From positions 16,159 to 80,158 of the forward strand of contig NZ_AAXY01000017.1 of assembly GCF_000169375.1 (NCBI RefSeq): 64,000 nucleotides of DNA, written 5' to 3'. This DNA comes from Marinobacter sp. ELB17 (lineage in GTDB: Bacteria > Pseudomonadota > Gammaproteobacteria > Pseudomonadales > Oleiphilaceae). The notes under the pieces were generated by a model. That model saw only the letters and a program-made list of their open reading frames with translations, did not search any database and had not been told where the DNA came from. The translations under genes were made by a program, and so were the position numbers. Positions 52,766 through 61,613 of this stretch are shown here, in pieces (the first letter of the stretch is position 1; each line of letters starts with the position of its first letter).

Positions 52766-54019
52766 TCATACCTGCAGCGTACCCAGCGCTTGCTTTATCA
52801 TGTCAAGTCCTTCAGCCATCACCTCTGGCTCCGTAGTCAAGGGTGGCAGCAAGCGTAAGACATTACGTTTTCGGCCACTTGCAATTAATAAAACGCCTGC
52901 ATTGCGAGCTGCTACCAATAGATTGGCTAAGTGCTCTGCGCCTGTCGCGTTTTCGGTATCTTCAAAGACAATGCCGCGCATAGCGCCAATACCTGTCAGA
53001 GCTCCTATCATTGGAAAGTGCCCACATTCTTTCCACGCCTGGTACGAATGAACAATTGCCTCCTCTTGTTCAGTTGCCCATGCCGTTAGCGCATCTTCTT
53101 GCATTATATCCATCACTGCTAATGCCGCTGCACAGGCCACAGCATTACCTGAATAGGTACCTCCCAAGGCTCCTTTTGGCAAGGCATCCATAAACTCTTT
53201 ACGGCCTACTAATGCAGCGAGCGGCAGGCCACAGGCAATACTTTTTCCTAGAAGCATCAGGTCGGGCTCAATACCGAGATGGCTGAAACCAAAACGCTTA
53301 CCAGTTCGCCCAAAACCTGACTGAATTTCATCACAAATCAATAAAATTCCGTGCTTATTGCAAATTGCGCGCAGGGTTTTGGCAAATTCAGGGCAAAGCA
53401 AACGAAAGCCGCCTTCTCCCTGGATTGGCTCAAAGATGATACAAGCCACCTCACTTGGCGCAATTTCCACCTCAAATATACGGTCTAATGCAGCAAGCGA
53501 CTGTTCTGCAGATATTCCACTATCTCGACTAGGAAACGGTATGTGATAAACCGGACCCGGCAAGGCTCCCAGTCCTGCTTTGTATGGCTTAACTTTGCCG
53601 TTTAAATTAAGTGCTGCCAATGTGCGCCCATGAAAAGCATCGTCAAACGCAATAACGGCTTGGCGGCCAGTGACTCCACGGGCGACCTTCAGTGCATTCT
53701 CTGTAGCTTCTGCACCACTATTCGTCAGCATGCATGAAAGAGGATAGGAAACAGGAACAAACTGGTTGAGTCGATCTACGACAGAGAGGTAGGTACGATG
53801 AGGCAGCGCATTAAAAGCCGAATGCATTAGGGTGTCGACCTGAGTCTTGACGGCCTCGACAATCGCTGGATGGCAGTGACCCAGATTGAGAACACCAATA
53901 CCGCCAATAAAATCGATATAGCGCTGTCCCGCCTCATCCCATACTTCTGCATTACGTCCTTTAGCAATACAAACTGGATGTAGGATACCTAAGGCACTGC
54001 TGACGTGGGAAAACTCCAT
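52766..54019 (-). CDS. Class III aminotransferase of the lysine/2-aminoadipate type
   Basis: The 417-residue PLP enzyme is of the 4-aminobutyrate aminotransferase group: LTNSGAEATENALKVAR, ICDEIQSGFGRTGKRFGFS with the cofactor Asp, and Schiff-base Lys in LLGKSIACGLPLAAL. Next to hglS the likely reaction is 2-aminoadipate to 2-oxoadipate, or terminal amino transfer in lysine breakdown; gabT-like substrates cannot be excluded. The stop is 16 nt from the dehydrogenase-like remnant. It is the leftward gene nearest the IS66 element. Confidence 0.85.
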   Translation of the reverse strand: MEFSHVSSALGILHPVCIAKGRNAEVWDEAGQRYIDFIGGIGVLNLGHCHPAIVEAVKTQVDTLMHSAFNALPHRTYLSVVDRLNQFVPVSYPLSCMLTNSGAEATENALKVARGVTGRQAVIAFDDAFHGRTLAALNLNGKVKPYKAGLGALPGPVYHIPFPSRDSGISAEQSLAALDRIFEVEIAPSEVACIIFEPIQGEGGFRLLCPEFAKTLRAICNKHGILLICDEIQSGFGRTGKRFGFSHLGIEPDLMLLGKSIACGLPLAALVGRKEFMDALPKGALGGTYSGNAVACAAALAVMDIMQEDALTAWATEQEEAIVHSYQAWKECGHFPMIGALTGIGAMRGIVFEDTENATGAEHLANLLVAARNAGVLLIASGRKRNVLRLLPPLTTEPEVMAEGLDMIKQALGTLQV

Positions 54020-54287
54020 CGCTGTAAACGCTCCTGAAATTGCCAGATTTTCCGCTATCAGACAGGTTCCTACGGCAGATCACAAACGAAAAAAAATGCT
54101 AAATGCATGCCACGCAGGAATGTATAAAATAAAACATGTGGTGTAAAGTCGTAGCCCTGCATTTGCTGCCGCACCGCCTACTAAAGGAAAACCTTTCTTT
54201 GCGAGTAAGCGCCAATAAATCAGCACCTACATTCCGGCTCGCCGATTGCACACACTGACGTCCTCACCCATTCCATGAGGAATCAGC

Positions 54288-54608
54288 ATGACCCCAACCG
54301 AACGAGCACAGGTCTGGCAGCAGCATATCACTGAGTGGGAAGTCTCCGGCGTGTCCGGCAGCGCTTACTGCAAGCAACAGTCACTGGTTTATCATCAATT
54401 CGTTTACTGGCGCCGGAAGCTGGTTTTGACTGAAGACTCCCTGGAGCAAGAGCAAGCGGCCACCGGGTTCGCTCGGGTCGTTTCTGCTCCTGGCGCTGGC
54501 ATCGGCGGAGCCGATGGCCTGACCGTGTCACTTCCTGGTGGTGTCTCGATCACCGGTTTGCACGCCGGTAACATCGAGTTGCTCGGCGCTGTTTTGAGAC
54601 AGCTGTGA
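54288..54608 (+). CDS. tnpA: IS66 accessory protein TnpA
   Basis: The 106-residue helix-turn-helix protein starts TERAQVWQQHITEWEVSGVS, followed by SAYCKQQSLVYHQFVYWRRKL, the IS66 TnpA pattern. TnpA is required with TnpB and TnpC for IS66 transposition. GAGGAA precedes the ATG. Its stop overlaps the tnpB start by one base (TGATG). Confidence 0.9.
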   Translation: MTPTERAQVWQQHITEWEVSGVSGSAYCKQQSLVYHQFVYWRRKLVLTEDSLEQEQAATGFARVVSAPGAGIGGADGLTVSLPGGVSITGLHAGNIELLGAVLRQL

Positions 54609-54976
54609 TGCGCCACCGATATTTACGCCCGTCTTTGTCGTTGCCAGAGATTTATCTGTACCGGGCACCCGTTGATTTCCGCAAGCAGGCCCAGGGTCTG
54701 GCGGTCTTGGTCGAACAGGAACTGGGTCATAATCCGTTTACCGGAGCGCTTTATGCCTTCACCAACCGGCATCGAAATAAGATCAAGTGCCTGATGTGGG
54801 AAGACAACGGTTTTGTGCTCTATTACAAATCGTTGGCGGAGGAGAAATTCAAATGGCCGAAGGCCTCGGATGAGCTGATGCCACTGACGGGCGAGCAAAT
54901 CAACTGGTTGCTGGACGGCTACGACATTGCCTTGTTAAAAGGACACAAAACACTGAATTATGAGGCGGTTAATTAA
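54608..54976 (+). CDS. tnpB: IS66 accessory protein TnpB (Orf2)
   Basis: From the ATG at 54608 the protein is 122 residues: YLYRAPVDFRKQAQGLAVLVEQ near the N-terminus and MWEDNGFVLYYKSLAEEKFKWP are the IS66 Orf2 signature. TnpB is an accessory factor of unknown mechanism. A GTG three bases earlier is an alternative start. Confidence 0.93.
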   Translation: MRHRYLRPSLSLPEIYLYRAPVDFRKQAQGLAVLVEQELGHNPFTGALYAFTNRHRNKIKCLMWEDNGFVLYYKSLAEEKFKWPKASDELMPLTGEQINWLLDGYDIALLKGHKTLNYEAVN

Positions 54977-55021
54977 CTCTTTTTTGGTGCTTTAGGGCGT
55001 TGTTTTTGTTATAATTTAGCC

Positions 55022-56037
55022 ATGAAATTAAAGCCTAAAGCACCTTCAAAAACACCCGATGTCAGCGGCCTTTCAGCCGCTGACTTACGGTCGGCTGTCG
55101 AAGGTCTTCAGCAGGAACTGGCCGCCAAGAGCGCTGAAATCCAACAGCGCGATCACTACATCCAAATTCTCGAAGAACTGCTGCGCTGGAAACGGATTCA
55201 GCAGTTCGGCGCCAGCAGTGAGAAGTCCGCACACCAGATTCATCTGTTTGACGAAGCCGAGCTGGAAGTTGAGATTGATGCCCTGCGCGATCAGTTACCA
55301 GACGATGTTGCAGAGGAAGAGGCACCGCCGGCCTCCCGTAAACGTCGGCAGCGTGGCTTCTCGGATACACTGCTGCGCGAGCGCATCGAACTGACCCTCA
55401 GCGACGAAGAAAAAGTGGGCGCCAGCAAGACCTTTTTTACCAAGGTCAAAGAAGAGCTGCAGTTCATCCCGGCCCAACTTAAAGTTCTGGAATACTGGCA
55501 GGAAAAAGCCGTGTTCGAGCAGGATGGTGAAGAGCGCATCCTGGCCGCCACCCGCCCGGTTCATCCGCTGGGCAAGTGCACGGCCACCACCTCGCTGCTG
55601 GCGTACATCATCACCTCAAAATACGCCGATGGCCTGCCTCTGTATCGTTTGGAACACATGCTCAAACGCCTGGGCCATGAGATCAGCCGCACCAGCATGG
55701 CACACTGGGTTATCCGCCTGGATGACGTGTTCAAACCGCTCATCAATCTGATGCGCGAAGTGCAAAACAGCAGTGACTACCTGCAAGCCGATGAATCCCG
55801 AATGTACGTTCTAAAAGAAGACGGTAAAACGGCGCAGTCTGATAAATGGATGTGGCTCACCCGCGGTGGCCCACCAGGGCAACCGTCGGTCCTGTTTGAA
55901 TACGATCCATCACGGGCGGGCAAAGTGCCGGTGCGTCTGCTCGACGACTTTAAGGGCATCCTGCAAGCCGATGGCTACTCGGGTTATGGCAAGGTGTGTC
56001 GGAATAACGGCATCACCCGGATTGGTTGTTGGGATCA
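55022..56037 (+). pseudogene. tnpC: IS66 transposase TnpC, 5' part
   Basis: From ATG 55022, 338 codons of the DDE transposase are intact: coiled N-terminal region, zinc/HTH region (KEELQFIPAQLKVLEYWQEKA), and the beginning of the catalytic core with YLQADESRMYVL (first Asp). It breaks in GCWDH at 56037, where RIT1 is inserted. Its next codons are found at 60143 (CA plus C gives His, then ARRKF). The frame through the insertion runs into a stop at 56074. Confidence 0.92.
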
Positions 56038-56133
56038 TTATCCCAAGTCGATTTTTATCCGGAGTGTAGCCTGAGAATCCCAGTGTTCATGCGGCCGTGG
56101 GGCGGTCTTTTGACGGGATAAAATTACCAACTT

Positions 56134-57149
56134 CTACAGCGACGCCAAGAAGGCGAGCAAGTCAGCGCTTGGCTGCCACGGCTTTGCATTTGTCGGTTCG
56201 ATACCGGCGCGTTTCCAAAAGGCTTCGAGTGCTTCTCGTTTCATCTGTAAGTTGGTGGTGAGATAGCGACTGGTGGTGGCGATACTGGCGTGACCGAGAT
56301 AATCGCGGATGACGGTAACGTCGACACCAGACTGCAACAGTGCGACCGCGCAACTGTGGCGAAGCACATGCGGGGTGATTTTTCGGCGCTGTAAGGTAGG
56401 GGCTGTCGGGATCGCGGCTACTACATATTTTTGAAGCAGATAGGCCGCGCCGTCGCGCGTCAATGGCTGGCCCTGTCGATTCACAAAGACAAATGCCCCT
56501 GGCGCGCCATCGCGTACAGTAGGCAGGCGCAGAAGTGCCTGAGCAGTATCGCGCCACAGCGGGCAGAGCCGATCCTTTTTGCCCTTGCCGTGGAGGCGAA
56601 CCTGCCGGGGTGGTGTCAGATGCACGTCTGCACAACAAACGGTCAGGCCTCGCTGATGCGTGCGCCCGTATTATAAAGAAACAGCAATAACCCATAATCC
56701 CGTTGGCCGAGCACGGTACGACAGTCAGGCTGGTCAAGGATGGCATGTACCTCCGCCGCTTCCAGATAGGTTGCCAGGTTTTGCTGGCACTTCTTCGCAG
56801 GCAAGGCCAAAATCCTCTGATACTGCTCGGCATGTGGAAGGTCAACGCGGATCAGATGCTTGCAGAAACTGCGAATCGCTGCGCGTCGGCAGTTACGCGT
56901 CGCAATCGAGTTGGCACGATCCGATTCCAACTGGGTCAAAAAGGCGGCCACCGCATCGACGTGCAGATCGTTCAGTCGCAGGTTGGCAACGGTGCTGTCC
57001 TTGGTGTCCGCGAGGTAAATGAAAAGCAGTCGTAGGGTATCTCGATACGCGCGCACGGTGTGCGCGCTGGCACCTCGCAATCGCTGTAAATAGTCGCGGA
57101 AGAAGCTCTCAACGCAAGCCAATAGCGGATCTTCGGGCGCTCTGCTCAT
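56134..57149 (-). pseudogene. RIT1 recombinase C, frameshifted tyrosine recombinase
   Basis: The start at 57149 overlaps ritB by 4 nt. The first frame (168 residues) ends after NTGARISEA at the stop at 56643; the second part (to 56134) continues LTVCCADVHLTPPRQ in the +1 frame, so one base, probably a C in GAGGCCTGACC, is missing. Joined, it is about 338 residues with Arg in GARISE, HVLRHS, LGHAS and the catalytic Tyr in SRYLT. All catalytic residues are present across the break. Confidence 0.85.
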
Positions 57150-58114
57150 GACGTTTTATCGACGTGGTGCCAGTGTCGGGCGAAACGTTCACTGGCCAAG
57201 CGCATCAGTTCCGGCGTAGCCCTCAGATACACTTGCGTGCCGAGCACGTCGACATGCCCCATATAGGCGGAGAGCCAAGGCAGCCGGGCATGGATATCAA
57301 CGCCCTCGTGATACCAGGCGGTCAACCGGTGGACGGCGAAGGCATGTCGGAACTCATAGGGTCGCGGTCCTGTCCGACCTCTGGCAGGCTTGAGTCCTTC
57401 CCGACGAAGCAGCCGACGAATGGCCTCTGACGCGGCCTTCACCGGTAGCGCTTGGCCGCTATTGCGCAGCAAAAGTGCTCCGGGATCAGCGGTTGCTATT
57501 GCTTCCAGAATGCGCCGGCGTAGCCGCAGACAATCGTTTAACTCGTGGGCCAGATCATCAAGAAACGGTACAATCCGGGACCTTCCTTTGCTCTCCCGGA
57601 CAAGAAAGCACCGCTGTTCCAGATCGATATCGGACAGCTGCAATCGGGCGGCCTCCCCAAGTCGCAGGCCGGTACAATAGAGTATCAGCAACAACATTCG
57701 CAGCATGCCGGCACAGAGATGTCGGGTATCATGAGCGCTGGCTGCGGTGATGAGATGGACGATCTGGTCCTGGGTGAAAATATACGGTAGAAAGGTCGAC
57801 GCCTTTATGGGTGCCCAGTCCTGTTCGGGCACAAAGCTGGCCGGATCCCGACGGCGGCGATACAGGCAGAGTTGGCGGATGACACCAAACTCCAGCCCCA
57901 CGCTGACCGGCTGCCGATGTGGGTTACGCGATAACCACTCATGCAATACAGCGTCGAAAGGCACCTTGGCATGTAAACCGGCCCGATGCTCGACAGCGCG
58001 CTGAAAGCTCTTCAGCGCAAGCTCACTGCGTTGGTATGAATGCCCCATCGCACGCTTGAAAGCGACAAAATGGACGATGTCTTCGGCGAGTTCGGCCGCG
58101 CAGATAAGCGTCAT
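57146..58114 (-). CDS. RIT1 recombinase B, tyrosine recombinase
   Basis: The 322-residue protein lies between ritA and ritC with 4-nt overlaps on both sides. Box I is TGLRLGEA with the catalytic Arg. In box II the usual HDLRH is replaced by PYEFRH, so the first catalytic His is Tyr. The later MGHVDV and final Tyr in QVYLRAT are normal. The loss of that His may weaken cleavage. Confidence 0.88.
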   Translation of the reverse strand: MTLICAAELAEDIVHFVAFKRAMGHSYQRSELALKSFQRAVEHRAGLHAKVPFDAVLHEWLSRNPHRQPVSVGLEFGVIRQLCLYRRRRDPASFVPEQDWAPIKASTFLPYIFTQDQIVHLITAASAHDTRHLCAGMLRMLLLILYCTGLRLGEAARLQLSDIDLEQRCFLVRESKGRSRIVPFLDDLAHELNDCLRLRRRILEAIATADPGALLLRNSGQALPVKAASEAIRRLLRREGLKPARGRTGPRPYEFRHAFAVHRLTAWYHEGVDIHARLPWLSAYMGHVDVLGTQVYLRATPELMRLASERFARHWHHVDKTS

Positions 58115-59340
58115 TTGGGAACCGGCAGAGGCAGTTGGCGTAAGTGCTTGGTGTCAATGCGCAGATAGGCGGAAAGCGACGCTGGTGATCGATGACCGAG
58201 AATGTCGCTTATTACCTTGGGTGAGGTCTCTAGCTCCATCTGCCGGCATGCATGTGTATGGCGCAGTACATGGCTACCCAAGTACGCGGCCGTAACGCCA
58301 GCAGTCCGGGCGTACCCAACGAGCATATGCCGTACCGCTGAAGACGCGCTCAAGGGGTAATGGGGTGCTCTCATTGACAGGAATAAATGTCGTGTTGGTG
58401 TCCGACGGGGCCGCCCACGCTTAAGGTAGCTGACCAATGCGCGGGCAAGTGCCGGCAACAGTGGCAGTGCGAAGGCAACACCGGTCTTTGGTCGTACGAC
58501 ATGCAAGGTGGCGGCTTGCCAACCGATATCGTCGAGCGTCAGACGGATCACCTCGCCAGCCCCCAAGCCGTAACAGCTCATCAACAAGAGTACCGTATAG
58601 TCGCGCAACCCGACGGGCGTCTTGCGATCAATGGCTGACAGGATGCGGAGGACATCCGCCCACGGTAGCGCCCGCAGTGGCTGCTCGTAGCGGCGTATAA
58701 CAGGGGTTACGACGAATGACGCAAGATCATTGGGTAACTGTCCGGTGGTCAGCAGAAAGCGCAAATAGCGGCGCAGGCTACAGCCAATGTCAGCTGTGGT
58801 CGTGCGGGCATAGCGCTTACTGCACGCCATCAGAAATGCATCGATATCCGTTAGCAAAAGGTCTTGCAACGACCGATGCCGGGCACCCATAAAGGCCAAA
58901 AAATAACGTATATGGGCCAGTTTCTTCTTAATGGTCCCTTCCGGGTTACCGCGGTGTTGGCGTAAATGTTCGGCAAAAGCCTTTAGTTGGGGCTCGGGTT
59001 GAAAAGTACCGTTCATCCTGGCTTGCCACGGAGGGACCTCAACGCCTAAGGCGCTTAATCCAAATGCCCAGGCCCGCAAGGCAGACTGCGCTCTCTGGCT
59101 AGCACACTCCGTATCGACCCGCCGTTGTCGTGCGTACCACTGGGCAAAGACGGTTACGCCGACCTGCGTCAGTTGCTCATTGGGACTTAGGGCTTCAGCC
59201 ATGCAGTAATGGTGAAAACGGCGTATCCAGTAGAGATACTGATCAATCGAAGCCCGCTTGAGGCTGCGGTTGTCTCGCCATACGCCCTGAACCTTGGCTA
59301 ATTGGGTCTCGAAATCGGGTACCACTTGCTTGCTGTGCAC
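58111..59340 (-). CDS. RIT1 recombinase A, tyrosine recombinase
   Basis: The 409-residue protein begins at GTG 59340. Core-binding domain, then catalytic domain: box II HVLRHTHA, GHRSPA and catalytic Tyr in SAYLRID. Box I reads YGLGAGEVIRL where GLR is expected, so the first catalytic Arg is missing. Its stop overlaps the ritB start by 4 nt. It is the first gene of the trio, as in other RIT elements. Confidence 0.9.
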   Translation of the reverse strand: MHSKQVVPDFETQLAKVQGVWRDNRSLKRASIDQYLYWIRRFHHYCMAEALSPNEQLTQVGVTVFAQWYARQRRVDTECASQRAQSALRAWAFGLSALGVEVPPWQARMNGTFQPEPQLKAFAEHLRQHRGNPEGTIKKKLAHIRYFLAFMGARHRSLQDLLLTDIDAFLMACSKRYARTTTADIGCSLRRYLRFLLTTGQLPNDLASFVVTPVIRRYEQPLRALPWADVLRILSAIDRKTPVGLRDYTVLLLMSCYGLGAGEVIRLTLDDIGWQAATLHVVRPKTGVAFALPLLPALARALVSYLKRGRPRRTPTRHLFLSMRAPHYPLSASSAVRHMLVGYARTAGVTAAYLGSHVLRHTHACRQMELETSPKVISDILGHRSPASLSAYLRIDTKHLRQLPLPVPK

Positions 59341-59381
59341 CGTTCATCTCCGGCAGTTGCCTTAATGCTCCGGTGACAACA

Positions 59382-60089
59382 TTAATACCAGTCCCTGGGC
59401 GGGTCTGCCCCAGAGTTGTGTTGGATGCGTTTTAAGTGCGGGCTTCGTGGGGCGAACCCTAAGGGCGCGGGTAACCTTGGCAGATAAACGGCGAGCGTGG
59501 TACGCAGCGCCATCAAAACACCGGTTCCCCGTAGTCTCCCTTGGAATGACGTGAGACTTGGCTGGCAGTCGCGAAACAATACCGGTGCGGCCTGCAAAGC
59601 ACCGACCAATGCGCCTCGTACCAGATAAGTCCGGAGGCGGATCCATCGAGCGGCACTGGGTAAGGAGATATCATCGGGACGCAGCGTATTCGCCGCAGCT
59701 TCGACACTGCTGGCGTACTCGGCATGCAGAACAACCCGTTCCAATGCCACGAGCGTGCCGGGCAGACGAGAGGCCAGACAATCTGGCAAAAGGCTGAACG
59801 TGCGATGGCCCTTCGGGCAGTACCAGCGAGGTATCCGTGTACCAGTAGGCGTTACCCGGGAGTATGTGCCGTGTCGAGAAAAGGAACAGCCACCTTGCGG
59901 ATGTAGCGGGCAACTTGGCAATCTCGCCATGCGCCACCCTTGAGTTGCCACATAGGCTTCGCCTGAAAGGGATGTCTCGAATCGGAGCTGCATCTGAGAC
60001 CTGCACCATGGAATGTTGACAGGTATTTTATCCCGAGAAACAAAGCTGTACAGCGCCCATAAGCCCTGCGATCCCTCATTATACTCCAC
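59382..60089 (-). CDS. RIT1 passenger: zinc-ribbon/helix-turn-helix protein
   Basis: The 235-residue frame has a Cys pattern CPLHPQGGC and YCPKGHRTFSLLPDCLAS, resembling a zinc ribbon of transposase-type proteins, then a helical region with EAAANTLRPDD and PSAARWIRLRTYL that looks like a helix-turn-helix. Start is GTG at 60089, inside the right inverted repeat; an ATG at 59993 is an alternative. It reads in the same direction as the recombinases and could be a regulator or target-selection protein. The family is not identified with certainty. Confidence 0.6.
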   Translation of the reverse strand: MEYNEGSQGLWALYSFVSRDKIPVNIPWCRSQMQLRFETSLSGEAYVATQGWRMARLPSCPLHPQGGCSFSRHGTYSRVTPTGTRIPRWYCPKGHRTFSLLPDCLASRLPGTLVALERVVLHAEYASSVEAAANTLRPDDISLPSAARWIRLRTYLVRGALVGALQAAPVLFRDCQPSLTSFQGRLRGTGVLMALRTTLAVYLPRLPAPLGFAPRSPHLKRIQHNSGADPPRDWY

Positions 60090-60116
60090 ATAAAAATCGA
60101 CTTGGGATAATGATCC

Positions 60117-60136
60117 TTATGCGGAGCTCCGCATAA
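60117..60136. repeat. RIT1 right-end palindrome
   Basis: TTATGCGGAGCTCCGCATAA is a perfect 20-bp palindrome outside the right inverted repeat (60080-60110), after the spacer TGATCC. The spacer is the reverse complement of the target duplication GGATCA, so the palindrome extends to 32 bp (60111-60142). RIT2 has a matching structure at 63963-63982. Confidence 0.93.
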
Positions 60137-60142
60137 GGATCA

Positions 60143-60517
60143 CGCCCGACGTAAGTTCGTGGAAGCCACCAAAGCGGCCAAGCCTCAAGGTAAAGGCAAA
60201 CCCACGAACGTGTCCAAAGCCGATGTGGCTCTGAGCCACATCAACAAGCTTTACGCCATCGAACGCAAGATCAAAGCGTTGAGTGTGGCCGAGCGTTACC
60301 GCATTCGTCAGGAACTGAGTGTACCCAGACTGAAAACACTGAAGACCTGGCTGGAGGCCAACGCTGGCAAAGTCGCAAAGGGCACCCTGACACGAACCGC
60401 GATGGATTATACGTTGAACCAGTGGCCCACCTTGGTGGGTTACTGCGAACGGGGCGACCTACAGATCAGCAACGTGCTGGCCGAAAACGCCATCCGTCCA
60501 TTTGCAGTTGGCCGAAA
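60143..60517 (+). pseudogene. tnpC: IS66 transposase TnpC, middle part
   Basis: This 375-nt piece continues the tnpC frame from the left segment: HARRKF, LSHINKLYAIERKIKAL, RLKTLKTWLEANAGKVAKG and finally VLAENAIRPFAVGR with the catalytic Glu region. It ends in CCGAAA, the target duplication of RIT2, and continues at 63989 as KAWLF. An open frame from 60159 to 60677 seen here is not an independent gene. Confidence 0.9.
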
Positions 60518-60603
60518 TTATCTGCACCCGATAATTATGCAAGGTTCGTCGGAACACAAGCGGTATTTTCAGGGGCGGAGCGCGAGCGGAGGTTTGCATA
60601 ATT

Positions 60604-61613
60604 TCAGAGACTTTCCAGGAACTGGAGGAGTGCGTCCGTCGGGCGGTAGCGCTTGTGCTGGGTCGCAGGTGGGGTGATGGCGGCAAGGGCCCGCTCCTTC
60701 ATGCCCATGTCCGCTTCGACATAGCCGTGAGTGGTGACGGGGCTTTCGTGACCGAGCCACAACGCGATCACGGTCAGATCGACGCCCGCCTGCAACAGGT
60801 GCATGGCCGTCGTATGGCGCCAGGTATGCGGCGAGATCCTGCGGCCTGCTAACTGTGGACACATCTTTGTCGCGGTGCTGACGGCCAGGTTCAGTCGTTC
60901 GGCCACATTGGTGCGCGTCATTGGCAATCCGCTGCGGTTTGGAATGAGGGGTTGCTCGACATGCAAGTCGGCGTATTTTAGCCACTGCCGGATTTCCTTC
61001 GCCGTTTCCTTCCATAGAGGCACGGTTCGTTGTTTGCGGCCCTTGCCATGTAGCGCACAGAGGCGGTTGCCGCCAACGTGATATCGGCCACCCGGATGCC
61101 GATCAGTTCGGAAACCCGAGCGCCGGTGTTGTAAAGCACCGTGAGCATGGCGGTGTCGCGGCGCCCGCACCAGGTCGTTATACCCGGGGCTGCAAGCAGC
61201 GCGCGAACCTCGTCGCGAGACAGGAACTCAAGCATGGGTCGTTCGAAGCGTTTCATAGGTATCGCGAGAATCTGTTGTGCAAGATGCAGAGCTGGCGGCG
61301 CTTGTGAGGCGACGTAGTGGGCAAAGGCACGAACCGCCGCCAATCTTGCATTGCGCGTGCGAATGGTGTTGTGCCGTTCGGTCTCGAGATGCGTGAGGAA
61401 ATTCAGCACCAAGGCCGCATCGACATCGCACAGTGCCAGCATGGCAGGTGGCTTGCCCGTTGCGCGTCCCACATAGTTCAGCAAGAGCTTGAAGGTATCG
61501 CGATAGGCAGCGACTGTTCGGGGGCTGACGTTCTGTTGCTGGATCAAGCGCTCGGCGAAGAAGCGCTGGAGCAACGCGCCGAATTCGGTGGGAGCGGTGA
61601 GCAAGGGGTTCAT
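60604..61613 (-). pseudogene. RIT2 recombinase C, frameshifted tyrosine recombinase
   Basis: The start at 61613 overlaps ritB by 4 nt. The first frame reads to ATASVRYMARA and ends at 60978; the second frame carries LHGKGRKQRTVPLWKE and ends at 60604. A missing C in GTGCGCTACATGG would restore one 336-residue protein. Catalytic pieces are Arg in NTGARVSEL, HTWRHT, LGHESP and Tyr in HGYVEA. The break is about 25 codons downstream of the corresponding break in RIT1. Confidence 0.85.

Larger units (their letters stand above)
56038..60136 (-). mobile_element. RIT1, recombinase-in-trio element inserted in tnpC
   Basis: The 4.1-kb element is bounded by GGATCA at 56032-56037 and 60137-60142. Inverted repeats of 31 bp with three mismatches lie at 56038-56068 and 60080-60110 (TTATCCCAAGTCGATTTTTA outermost). 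Outside the right repeat is a 20-bp palindrome at 60117-60136. Cargo is three overlapping tyrosine recombinase genes reading left (ritA, ritB, ritC) and a zinc-ribbon protein. Three adjacent tyrosine recombinases in this order define the RIT family. Confidence 0.9.

Noticed and set aside
60143..60677. A stand-alone transposase-like gene from 60159
   Set aside because: Its sequence continues tnpC from 56037, and after 60517 it enters RIT2. It is a middle piece of an interrupted gene.
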